Below are positions 28,968-39,900 of a stretch of 40,116 nt of DNA, in pieces. Every line of letters starts with the position of its first letter. The first letter of the stretch is position 1. The translations under genes were made by a program, and so were the position numbers. This stretch comes from a bacterium. Lineage in GTDB: Bacteria > Patescibacteriota > Doudnabacteria > UBA920 > VMFF01. The DNA lies in the NCBI GenBank assembly GCA_021842385.1, contig JAKCAE010000011.1, positions 1-40,116 of the forward strand, in the 5' to 3' direction. The notes beneath the pieces are model-generated. The model saw nothing but the letters and a program-made list of their open reading frames with translations. It searched no databases and had not been told where the DNA came from.

Positions 28968-29546
28968 TTATTTAGTTGGGGCTGGGGTCTGAGTTGCTGG
29001 AGGAGTTGTTGCTGGTGTTTGTGCTGCTGGAGTTTGAGTTCCTGCATTTGCATTAGCACCGTTCTTCTTGTATTCCTCAATTGCTTGAGCAACACGTCCG
29101 TCTGCTTTCAATTCTTCAAAGAACAAAATTTGATCTCTGTTGATTTGCATAACGTCATCAGGACCGTGCAACTCATTACCTAATTTAACCAAGGACAACT
29201 GTGGCTGTTGGTTTTGGGTTTGGGTTGCTGGCTGACCAGATTGCAACTGTTCTTGCTGGTTAACCTGGAGGTAATAAATATCTTTCAAGGTTACATATTT
29301 ATCTCTCATATCAGAAACTTTACCAAAGTAAACCTGACCATTGGTTAGGAATACTGCCTGATAACCGGAAAGCTTTGTCTGGGACTTTGAACCCATACCA
29401 AGCTTGTCTCTAAACAAGAAACCTAAAACTGCTAAAACTACAACTACCACAATTACCAATACAACCCAAGGAGCGCGTGAGCCCCCCTGTGCTGGCATTG
29501 GTTGTGCCGAACCCATTTGAGGTTGGCCGTTCATCATTTGATTCAT
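28968..29546 (-). CDS. Single-pass membrane protein with Q/P/T-rich regions, unknown
   Basis: 192 residues. A Met/Gln/Pro-rich cytoplasmic N terminus (about 1-25) precedes a valine-rich membrane helix (WVVLVIVVVVVLAVLGFLF). The outer domain has a core YQAVFLTNGQVYFGKVSDMR, a short beta pattern in which a ligand or nucleotide-like site is possible but unproven. A Gln-rich loop and an Ala/Pro/Thr-rich tail (TPAAQTPATTPPATQTP) follow; the tail is probably disordered. It converges on rplT and shares the bidirectional terminator. No family name is assigned. Confidence 0.6.
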   Translation of the reverse strand: MNQMMNGQPQMGSAQPMPAQGGSRAPWVVLVIVVVVVLAVLGFLFRDKLGMGSKSQTKLSGYQAVFLTNGQVYFGKVSDMRDKYVTLKDIYYLQVNQQEQLQSGQPATQTQNQQPQLSLVKLGNELHGPDDVMQINRDQILFFEELKADGRVAQAIEEYKKNGANANAGTQTPAAQTPATTPPATQTPAPTK

Positions 29547-29600
29547 ATGTTTATATATAACTATTAATTAATACCTAAAACTTTAAACCTCCGATATTTT

Positions 29601-30224
29601 TTAACAACGCAAGATCTCAAAAAGAACACTATTAACAACAAGCACAGAATCCTTTGGTTTAAAACCAAGAGATTCAGAAGAGTAGGATGTTTCTAAAACA
29701 TCACCTATTGCCTGAGAAAATTCGTAACCAAAACCATTTGAAGAAACGATGGCAACTTCTTGTTTAGTATTTGAACTTACTAAACCAAACCGTGCTATCT
29801 TTGGCGTTTCTTTAAAAACCAAAATATGTCCGACAGATGAGTTTGTAAGATTATTTACTGCCAGAGTTTCCTGATATGAAAAAGAGCCGACATTCAAAGA
29901 AAGAGAAAAACAATTAAGCTCCTGATTCAAACTAAAAGTATTCTGCAACTTTGGAATATATATTGCCCGTCCTGCAACTTCCGTATTACAGCTATCCAAT
30001 GCAGTTGCCTTAGCAACAAAACGTTTTTCAACAAAAACACCGCTACTATCAATTGCCGTAACATACTGGATATTCTTTGTCTCTAAAACAAAGCTATCTA
30101 CTGCAACAGGAGTAATTGCGGCGTAGGAAAAAGCCTCTACTCTAAGACCATAACTAAGTATGGCCAAAAGCGCAAAAATACTGTAAAAAACCGTGAATAA
30201 TTTGAACTTTTGTATGGATTTCAT
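29601..30224 (-). CDS. Exported protein of unknown function
   Basis: 207 residues from the ATG at 30224; a GTG at 30233 is an alternative start. A signal peptide covers about residues 1-31 (FTVFYSIFALLAILSYGLRV). The mature protein is predicted mostly beta, with cysteines near 78 and 105 and a C-terminal cysteine as the last residue. Repeated strand-like segments (FVLETKNIQYVTAID, ILVFKETPKIARFGLV) suggest an Ig-like or adhesin-like fold. TGG-TATAAT at 30245-30253 is its promoter, giving a leader of 14 bases or less. Function not recognised. Confidence 0.5.
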   Translation of the reverse strand: MKSIQKFKLFTVFYSIFALLAILSYGLRVEAFSYAAITPVAVDSFVLETKNIQYVTAIDSSGVFVEKRFVAKATALDSCNTEVAGRAIYIPKLQNTFSLNQELNCFSLSLNVGSFSYQETLAVNNLTNSSVGHILVFKETPKIARFGLVSSNTKQEVAIVSSNGFGYEFSQAIGDVLETSYSSESLGFKPKDSVLVVNSVLFEILRC

Positions 30225-30244
30225 TAGGCTCACTTAACGATTAT

Positions 30245-30253
30245 ATTATACCA
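30245..30253 (-). promoter_or_regulatory. Extended -10 promoter of the 30224 gene
   Basis: TGG-TATAAT on the minus strand, 11 bases before the GTG and 20 before the ATG. Confidence 0.5.
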
Positions 30254-30387
30254 CGTTTAAGGTCTTTTTCCAAAAGAAACAAGACTCCCCTGTGGACAAG
30301 TTTAGAACATAAATTGTTAAGAAAAAAGTTAATCTGAAATTAATGTTGATCTGTTAAACTTTGTAAAACCATTAAAACTCAACAAAG

Positions 30388-30789
30388 ATGTTTTCTGATT
30401 ATACAACAGCTTTCAAAAACTGGTGCAGGTTAAAAATCAAGCTTTGGAACAGGCCCAAAACGACGGTTTTCAAGCAAGGAGATATTTGGTGGTGTAGCTT
30501 AGGAATGAATTTGGGTGAAGAAATCTTTGGCAAGGGTGAAAAACTTACCCGTCCGGTTTTAATCTTTAGAAAATTCACATCTAATTCTTTTCTAGGCTTA
30601 CCGTTAACTACCCAAGAAAAACAAGGTAGTTGGTATGTAGAAACAGAACTTAAAGGAGTCAAAAGATGGGCTATGCTCAACCAAGCTCGTATATTAGACA
30701 AAAAGCGCCTGACTAGCCGAGTCGGGGCGCTTGATAACGGACAATTAAATAGGGTTAAGAGACACTTCTTAGAGCTCTATTCTTCCTAA
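30388..30789 (+). CDS. MazF/PemK-like toxin, without an adjacent antitoxin
   Basis: 133 residues. The domain begins near residue 28 with FKQGDIWWCSLGMNLGEEIF, matching the MazF/PemK start (strand, G-D-I-W-W). It continues with KLTRPVLIFRKFTSNSFLGL, LTTQEKQGSWYVE and WAMLNQARILDKKRL, the RPVLI..., T-S and Q-x-R-x-ID landmarks of the fold. MazF-type enzymes cut single-stranded RNA at short sequences. An N-terminal extension of about 27 residues (WCRLKIKLWNRPK) is unusual for the family. No small antitoxin-sized reading frame precedes or follows it, so it is solitary or regulated otherwise. Ribosome-binding site weak. Confidence 0.75.
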   Translation: MFSDYTTAFKNWCRLKIKLWNRPKTTVFKQGDIWWCSLGMNLGEEIFGKGEKLTRPVLIFRKFTSNSFLGLPLTTQEKQGSWYVETELKGVKRWAMLNQARILDKKRLTSRVGALDNGQLNRVKRHFLELYSS

Positions 30790-30798
30790 AAATCGTCA

Positions 30799-30820
30799 CC
30801 CCGCCTTTTAAGGGGCGGGG
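30799..30820. terminator. GC-rich hairpin after the MazF-like gene
   Basis: CCCCGCC and GGCGGGG form a 7-bp stem, nine bases after the stop. There is no T-run on the plus strand, but one on the minus strand, so direction is uncertain. Confidence 0.5.
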
Positions 30821-30875
30821 CTCAGTGGGAAATCCCAAATTGTGTATATACAATATCAAAAGATTAAAAGTTTGT

Positions 30876-30904
30876 CAAAAATGAGCGAACTCATACAGAG
30901 TTCG
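30876..30904 (-). terminator. Terminator of the giant surface protein gene
   Basis: CGAACTC and GAGTTCG form a 7-bp stem with a five-base loop, nine bases after the stop codon, followed within five bases by T5 on the minus strand. Confidence 0.75.
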
Positions 30905-30913
30905 TCCCATTGT

Positions 30914-33900
30914 CTACGGTGTTGTTGTGCCTGTATCCCCTGTTGCAACTGTTCCTGATGTGTCAGCTGCTGCTGTTGGCGTATCGCTTACTGTAGGAAC
31001 AGCACTAGGTGCAGGTTCTGTCACAGTTATGGTTTGATCGGTGGTTGCTGCTGTATCAGTTGAAACGGTTGAGCTTGTGTCTGTTGAGCTTGCTGTCGTA
31101 TCAGTTGGTGTTGTTGTTGCGTCAACAGGTGTTGTTGCAGTGTCAGAGCCTGTGCTTTGAGTTGTTGTTGTATCTGGGGAAACAGAAGAGCCCGAAGAAG
31201 CAGCGGGAGCGCTTGTTGTGTTCGTTGGTTCTGCATTACCACTAACATAACTGTTATTAATCATCAACAATACTCTTACTTTTCCTGATCCAGAAACCAA
31301 GCCATCCAAAGCTATACCAATTACAGGCATTCCGCTTTCATTTGGCTTTAATTTTCTTGCATGCCCTGAGACATCAGAGATTGTTAACTTGTCACCAGGC
31401 AATATTGAATTTTGAGTCAAACCATCCCCTGCTTCCACATTAATCATTCCAAATGTTCCAGAAGTAACAACATTCATAAACTCACCCTTAGGAATTACTG
31501 TGTTGCTTGAGGCTTTGGAAACAGGAGCTCCAGGGATGTCAAAATCTGACATGTTTCTGTCAGCAACACCGACAACGATTGTTGCTTTGATAACTTGGGA
31601 GTCGCCACTTGGAGATGTTACTTCTGCTAAACCGTTTGTTTCAGAGGCTAAAGATGTGTCTGCTTTAGAAACACTTAATATTGGGTTATTACCGACGATT
31701 GTTTCACTTTCAACACCTCTTAAGACCACAACATCACCTTGAGCAATATCTACATCACCAATATTTCTGGCAAGAATTGCGGTTGAACCAAGAACTTGTC
31801 CTAAAGCAACTAAGTCTTTCTTAACAATTAAGCTTGCGCCAAGAACTGCTCCGCCCTTTGCCCTGATGACAAATTGCTCAATGCCGTTGTTTCTAATGAC
31901 AAAGATGTTCTTTCCGGAATCCAACGCAATGCTTGTGTTGATACTGATAGCGCCGTTTGAGGCAATCATGAAGCGATTTACTTTTCCAGACTGCACTTGC
32001 AAGATGTCAGCATTAACTGCGGCTGTTGTGTTTGCAGTATCTGTAGCATTTACTGTTGTATTCACAGCTTGTCTGATGACAAAGGTTAGGGATGAGCTGG
32101 AAGAAGCAATTGATTCTGCAACATCTGCAGAACCTTGGGTGGTTGCAGAATCACCAGATGCAATCTGTTGAGCAGTTAAGGCTGCAATATCGTCATTTCC
32201 CAAAACAAAGGTGTTGTTAATTTGCTCGTATGCTGTTCTTAAGGAAACAAGGACCTTGCCTGTATGGATTGTTAAACCATTAACAACTTGCGAATTTTCT
32301 GAAGCATTAAAACCTGCCAAAGCCTGACCGACAACTCTTCCTGAAACTGTCGCGCGCATCGCAAATCCAGGGATTGATGAAGATGCTGTTAAGAAATCGC
32401 CTCTGGAAACAGGACCATTTTCATCAGTAATGTTTACCAAAGTTGTACCACTGTATGCCACGCTCTTTATGGCATCAACCGAATTAACAACCTCACCGTC
32501 TCTTGGCATACCTAAGACAAAGCCGCCTTTTTCAACTATCACACCAAAGATTGAAGAATCATATGGCTTAGTTGCTTTTGAAATATTTGCACCGATTATG
32601 GCAACAACATCTCCTGAAGAAGCATCGTCTGAGATGACAAATTCCTGAGTATATGTGGAAGCGCCGGTTGTAATGAACTGTCCACCAATTGTTATGGATC
32701 CTGAAACAAACATGTTTCCTTCAGTTGTAACTCTTAACTGGGTTGTAGAAACACCGCCAACCTCTGCCACTATCCTGAAGATGTCCGCAGCAACTCCTTC
32801 GGCAAAGTCAGCGGTTGATTGAATTGTTAAGCCTACCACTGCATCTGTGCTGTCGTCTGAAATATGAACTCTGGTTTCAGGAGTGCTTGTGCCAAAACCA
32901 ACATTGCCGTTTGTAACAATCAAACCATAATGCTTAACACCAGTTGCACCCATGTCATTAAAGATTGGGTTAATTAAGACTGCGGTTAAGGATGTTGCTG
33001 TTTGGGTTGTTCCGTCTGCTAAGGTTTTAACAGCATTCAATCCGCTTGCAATCTCAAAGGCAGCGCTTGGTGCTTCTGTGCCAAAACCAACATTGCCGTT
33101 TTCATCAAAGACAAATTGTGCTGGAGCTGTGTAGTACTGAGGGCGGATCAAAACACGAATTGTTGTAACAACAACTTTTGGATCAGCAGCAACAGGGTTA
33201 CCTAAAGCATCTAAAGGCGCATCTTTTGCCGCAATTGCCTGAGCTTGTTCTAAGCTGTAACCTTCCATAGCTACACCAACAACATATCCGGAAGAGGTTG
33301 CTTTTTTACCAACACCAGCAACAGAAGAAACTGTGATGTAATCACCAGGCTTAATCTCTCCGCCGTCAAGATTTACTTTTACCGACAACTGTCCAATCAA
33401 ACCAACAAGGGTGTTGTATGACGCAAAATGTGCATCGCAATCACTATCATCAACTTTACAAATTGGACCGTTTCCAACGAAGCCGGCGTTGTTAGAAACA
33501 ACACCAACTATCGGAGCAACAGAGCTGGTGGCTTTCTTAACAGTTTTTCCGGAAGAAACATCAAAGGCAACGATTTCTGAATCCTCTAGCTTGTTATTTG
33601 CGTCAGCATCTAAGAACCATTCTGCCAAGTCAGCACCAGTTGTGGTGTAAGCAACAGCAGAAGCACCACCTTGAATCTTACCTGCAACTGTTCCATCTGC
33701 TGTAGCAAAACCAATGAAGTAGTTATTAGCGTTTCTGCTACCATTTGCAATACCCAAGCTAATTAACAAACCATCTGCAGTTGTGCTTGTGTTTGTGTTA
33801 TTTATCCTTGCAACATACGTTGAAGCTTGAGAATCCTGAACAATGAGCTTGTAGCTAGAAGTAGCACTGGTTCCGAAAGCAATATTTCCGTTGTTTGCGA

Positions 33901-36900
33901 TATTTAATGATTTGTTCAAAGTCGTATCAGTTGCATAAGTTCCAACTATGCTCTGTCCGGTAGAATTATTATAGTAAAAATTCAGGAAAGATGTTGAAGA
34001 CAAAGCAGTGCTTGATATATATACGCCTAAAGTAACAGAAAAATCTATTTTGGTTCCAAAGCTTAAAACAGTGCTTGAAGATATTGTTCCTGTAACTGAA
34101 TATCCATTAAAGGTTGATGCGTCAGCGTAAGAAATGGCAAAGTTAGTAGCATCTAACATGGCAACTGCTGTGTGTATTGCATTATCTGTAGTAAAGTAAT
34201 ACTTAGACCCGAATGTGATTGTGTTTCCTGAATATGTCGCAGCAGCAGCAGCACCGTAAGATGAATTTCCTGTATCCTGGAATGAAACAATGAATCCTGT
34301 TGTTGATATGGCATCCATAGAAATCCAGGCAGTGTTCAATGAATTAAATGTAACAGCAGTTCCAAAGGTGATTGTAGTACCTGCGGTAACATCACCAATT
34401 ATAGATCTGCCGGTAGTTGCAGAAAGATAGCTTACCACAAATTTTGTTGAGGAAAGTGCTTTAACAACATTGTAGCTTGCTGGAGTTGCGGAAGCAGTAT
34501 AGTTTACTGCTGTGCCGTATGATGAAATTGTTGTGCCGGAAACAACACCGACTCTTGCCTGACCTCTGTTGTTTACACTGTCATTGTAGACTATGACAAA
34601 GTGCGTTGAATCTAAAGCCGCAACAGAAACATAATAGTTGTTAGTTGCATTTCCTGGAGTAACCGCAGCGCCACAACTAAATGTATTCCCTGAAATGGAA
34701 CAGACTTTTGCATAAATGACGGCGCCAGCTGAAGAAACCCAACCAACTACTATGTGTGTGCTATCAAGCACAGAAACACTGACCTGACCATGCAGAACCG
34801 TACCAGATGTTTCTATAGCTATTGATCCTGGCGTAGCACCCCATGAAATTGTATTACCCACGTACGTTCCAATGTTTACAGTAACAGCGTCAGCAGGACC
34901 TCCGTTATCGTAAACATACGCAGCAACAACATGGCTTGCATCCAACTTTACTAAAGACGTTGCTTGAACTGCTGCAGCAATAAACTGAGTTTGGGTGCCA
35001 AAGGAAGATGTGTATGTTGTGGCACTTGCCGGAATTGTTCCAATTATACTCTGCCCGGTAGATGTTGAGCGTCCGTATATATTCAAAAATCTAGTAGAAG
35101 AAAGCGCTGCATTTGATATATTTAGATTTTGGACTGATGCTTCTATGGCAACTTTTGTTCCAAAACTTAAAACAGTACTTGAAGATATTGTTCCTGTAAC
35201 TGAATATCCATAGCTGCTGGTCCCAGAAAATGTAATAGCAATATTTGTAGAATCTAACATGGAAACAGCTGTGTATGTCACAGCATCTGTTGTGAAGTAA
35301 TACTTAGACCCAAAGGTGATTGTGTTTCCTGAATATGTCGCAGCAATTGCAGCACCATTTTGTCCGTTTCCTGCGTCTTGATAGGTAACAATGAATCCTG
35401 TAGTAGATATTGTATCCATAGAAATCCAAGGAGTATTTGCTGAATTAAATGTAACAGCTGTCCCAAAGGTAATTGTTGTACCAGCTGTAACATCACCGAT
35501 TATTGATTTTCCTGTAGAAGAAGCTGTATGACTGACCACGAATTTTGTTGAAGAAAGCGCTTTAACAACATTGTAATTTGCTGTTGTTGAAGTTGCTGTG
35601 TAGTTGACTGCTGTGCCGTAGGATGAGATTGTTGTGCCGGAAACAACACCGACTCTTGCCTGACCTCTGTTGTTTACACTGTCATTGTAGACTATGACAA
35701 AGTGCGTTGAATCTAAAGCCGCAACTGAAATGGAATAGCTTGTACCAACAGTTGCAGGACTGTTAGAAGCGCCACAACTAAACGTTGTTCCAGAAATTGA
35801 ACACACTCTAGCGCTTATGGCACCGCCAACTGTTGTACTCCAAGCAACAACAATGTGCGTGCTATCTAATGCAGAAACACTAATATATCCTTGAGAAATA
35901 GCTCCTGTTGAATCATTAACCAAGTTTGACCCTGTAGCCCAAGCAATGGAATCATTAACATATGTTCCAACTTGCACATAAACCGAGGCATTTACACCAT
36001 CGTCGTAAACATATGCAGCAACAACATGAGTTGAATCCAATTTGACAAGAGATGTTGCTGCGGCATTGCCGCCCAAAAACTGTGTTTGTGTTCCAAAAGT
36101 AATAGGATTTCCCGGTCCATTTACGGCAAAGAGTGCGCTTGTGCTTACAGTTGTCTGAGAAATCTGAGCATTGCCTAAAACATCCAAGGCCTGAGTTGGG
36201 TTTGTCCCAACACCAAGCCAACCTGCTGAGCTAACTGTTGTAAGTGCTGTCCCTGCAGAATTCTGAACCTCAAAGAGATTTGCGCTCTGACTTGGAGCAG
36301 CTTGTACTACCAAAGGCTTATCATTTGCATCAATGGAGGAGATGAACTCACCACCGTTTGAAACTAAACCTCTATTTGCAGCAACTGTTGAAGCGGTTGT
36401 TCTGGCATAAACTTCAGGCACTGTATCTTGAACTAACTGCGCGCCCCAAGCAATGATTGTTCCGGTTGAACCATTTCCAGGCAAGATAACGGCTTTAATA
36501 TTTGAAGGCGTTCCTGTAAAGTTTTGAGTCACTGAAAATCTTTGCCAGGTTGTTGTTGCGGTATATGTTGTGGCTGTTCCTGTTGTTGGGGTTGCACCTG
36601 TTGAATCAATTCTTAATCCTGTTGTTACAGTTCCAGAGGTTGTTTTTGCCCAGAAGGAGAAAGTATAGTTGCCATTTGTTGTTGTGGTGTATGTTTGAAT
36701 GAGTGAGCTTGCGCCGGTTCCTGCAAGAGTATCACCAGTTGTAGTTCCATCAGGAGCTGCCGTTGAATTAGCAGTAACTGTAATACCAGTTGCAGCCCAT
36801 GCTGCGTTATCCAACTGCTCTGAGTATGTTAACAAGTTCTGGAATCTTCCTAACCCACCAAACCCGTTATTCAAGTTACCAGTGAACTCCTGATCACCAG

Positions 36901-39900
36901 CTGCTGTTACTCTCAAAGTATTTGCACCAGTAGAATCTTGAATCTGTAATGAATCAGCTGTTGCAGATGCAATCTGCTTTATCTTCGCACCAACGTTTCC
37001 AACAGCAGTTTGGTTTACATCTAATTGTGCGGTTGGAGTGCTATCTGTACCAATACTTACTTTTCTTCCTGACAAAATCATGGTGTTTTGAACGCCAGTA
37101 CCATCTCCAGTGACTTGTCTAAAATAGATATCTGCATTTTCTGCTGTACTTGTGTGCGATGTATTCTTAACACCAATCTGTGCTGCGCTGTACAAAGCAG
37201 CCACTGAGTTATTTGTCTGGAAAGACATCAACATTCCGTTATTTGCTGTAGTATCTAAGTTTCTAACAGAAAGCTGTGGGAAACCACTAAATGGAGATGT
37301 ACTTGTATTGTCATACCTTGTAATCAAAGCATAATCAGCAGCAGTTTGAGTAACGTCTAATTTGGCTGCAGGTGTTACCGTCCCAATACCGACATACCCA
37401 TTTCCATCTAACACCATTTGTGCTGTGGCAGAATTATTAGCAAAACCAAGTAGTCTTGTGGCTGCGCTAGAACCAGTTATATATCCGATATACGCGTTTG
37501 CTGTAACTCCATCTGTTAATCTCAAGGCTGACCATGTGGTTGTTCCACCAGTAGTTCCTAAAGCCAAAGTATTTGCGGTGTTGATTGCAGCTCCTCCTGC
37601 TGTCTCTATTTCTAATTTTCCAAGTGTTGGACCGGACACGCCGATACCAACGTTGCCACTACCGGCATTGATAATAGTGTTGTTGCCCTGGTTATTTAGC
37701 TGCAAAGGCTTGGAAGCCCAAGATTGAATATATGCATAAGTAGCATCTGAACCGACGGTTAAATTGGTTGTGCCCTGGTTAGCCAAAGCAATACCATAAG
37801 TTCCAGGTGTTCCAACCGTAACATTTGCCGATTGATTAGATGTCAACAAATTAGCTGGACTTACAGTGCCTACTCCCAAATTCCCGCCATTGAAATATGA
37901 AGAGCCGCCGCCGTTAATAACAGCGTTGGTGCCAAAGGTTCCAGTGCCAGCTGTTTTGAAATTACCCGTGTTTGAAGAAAGTTCCGCTACAATCGAAGGA
38001 GTTGTTGATGATATAGTTCCAGACTCCCAAGTCCAACCATAACCTGCAACGTTTTCAATGAAGCTTCGCAAGCCCCAGCTTGTAACATATGTACCAGTAG
38101 GAGCTGTAATATTTCCGGTTGGTCCTAAACTTGTACCGGCAGCAGGTCCCATATATTCAGCCCAAGCATTATAGGTCCCGATGTTATACCAGCTTATACC
38201 AGAAGCTGCATTAGCGCTTCTCGCAATCGCAATCTTAGGAAGAGTCGCTATGCCTGTTCCAGAGTTCATAGCAAGACTTCCAGTAATATTTGTTGTGTCT
38301 GTTGCGTAATTTCTATCAATCCACCTGGATGGTGTGCCAGCGTTCCATATCAAAAGACCTGCTTGTGGTGAACTCCCATTCCACGTTTCCATAGAAACAC
38401 CAAAACCAGTCGTGAATTGCGATCTGAAACCATAGTTCGTAGTTATTGTTGCAGGATCAGCCGTAGTAGCGCCAGCACTTTCGGGAGACCTAAATGATCC
38501 TGTATTCGCAGCACCATTTCTTACTCCTGAACTTGAATAATATATAGGAGTAGTTACAGAGGTGCCAATGACGGGTGCTGCGGAGAATGAAGGAGCACCT
38601 GCATTAGCAACGAGCACTGTGTTAGCAGCACCTTGAGCTGTGGCTTGTATTGCTCCTGTGCCATTACCATAGAGAACTCCGTTAGAAGTAAGGGTGGTTG
38701 CTCCAGTACCGCCATACGGCACTGTTACTGTAGAACCATTCCAAGTGCCTGTAGTAATTACACCAGTGTTTGCAGTAACAATTAATCCATTGTATGAAGC
38801 AGCTCCTGTGATTGCACCGGCAGCTGAGATGTTGATGCTTCCTGATGTTAAAATATTATCCCAACCAGTTCCAACATTAATTGCATTTTCGGTTCCTGCT
38901 CCACCAGTAATCGCGTCAAGCTTGATTCCATTTTCTGTAACACCAGAAGCAGCGGTGCTTCCTACTAATCTTAGACCACTCCATGTTCCACCTGTAGTAC
39001 CGCCTGCTGTTAAATCTACTCTCATGGCAGAAGCTTCCACAGCAGCTGCGCCTCCTACATATGTAACAGCAAGTGCATTTACTCCGGCAGTAGTGACAGC
39101 TTGTCCGGTATTTGTAATTTGTACCATATCAGTAGTAGGAACGGCTGAAGCTTGGAACTTAGCAATACCGGCTCCCACTAGATTAAAGGTTGCTCCAGCT
39201 GTTCCTGAATTAAAGACCAACCCTGTTGCGCCTGTGGTGTTACCAATTGTAATTGTTTTGGCATTAGCCCCTGTTCCTATATTGAGCGCATTAGTTGTGG
39301 CTGAATCAACCGAGAGTGTTCCCGTTGAAGTAAGAATCGGTGTTGTAACCGAAGTTGAGAATCCGCCAGTACCCACAACCTGCAAATTATACGAGGTAGG
39401 GCTTGTTGTACCGATACCAACGTTGCTGCCTAAAAATGTCATTATGTCTGTCATTGTGCCTACATTATCTGTCAGACCCATCGTGGCGATTGCCGTATTG
39501 CCAATTTGTCTGCCTCCTTTCACGAAAAAGCCTCGATCATTGTTGTGGTTAACACGTAACACACCGTAAGTATTATCAGAGTCCGCGCCTCCCTCAAAAC
39601 GCGCGACCTCGACATTGCCGGTACCACCGCTTACCTTTACATGAAACTGTGTGGCAGCGGCCGTGTCATCGATTGAATATGGCGTCGTTGTCCCAATCCC
39701 AACATTTCCATTGCCAAGTACTGAGAGTCTGGTTCCTCCAACAAGGGTGTAGGCTGCTCCTGAGTTTGTTCCTGTCCAAGCATCTGTTGTTAGGGAGGTG
39801 TTTGATGCAATTGCAGAGATTGTTCTTGTTTCTGCATTTACTGTGATGGTATCACCTACTTTGAAGGTGTTAAGGAACTGGGTACCTACACCTGTTACTG

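Noticed and set aside
38694-39569. 291-codon plus-strand frame opposite the giant gene
   Set aside because: Its composition (Val/Pro/Ala-rich) is the mirror of the Gly/Thr/Asn codons on the other strand; no start signal or domain.
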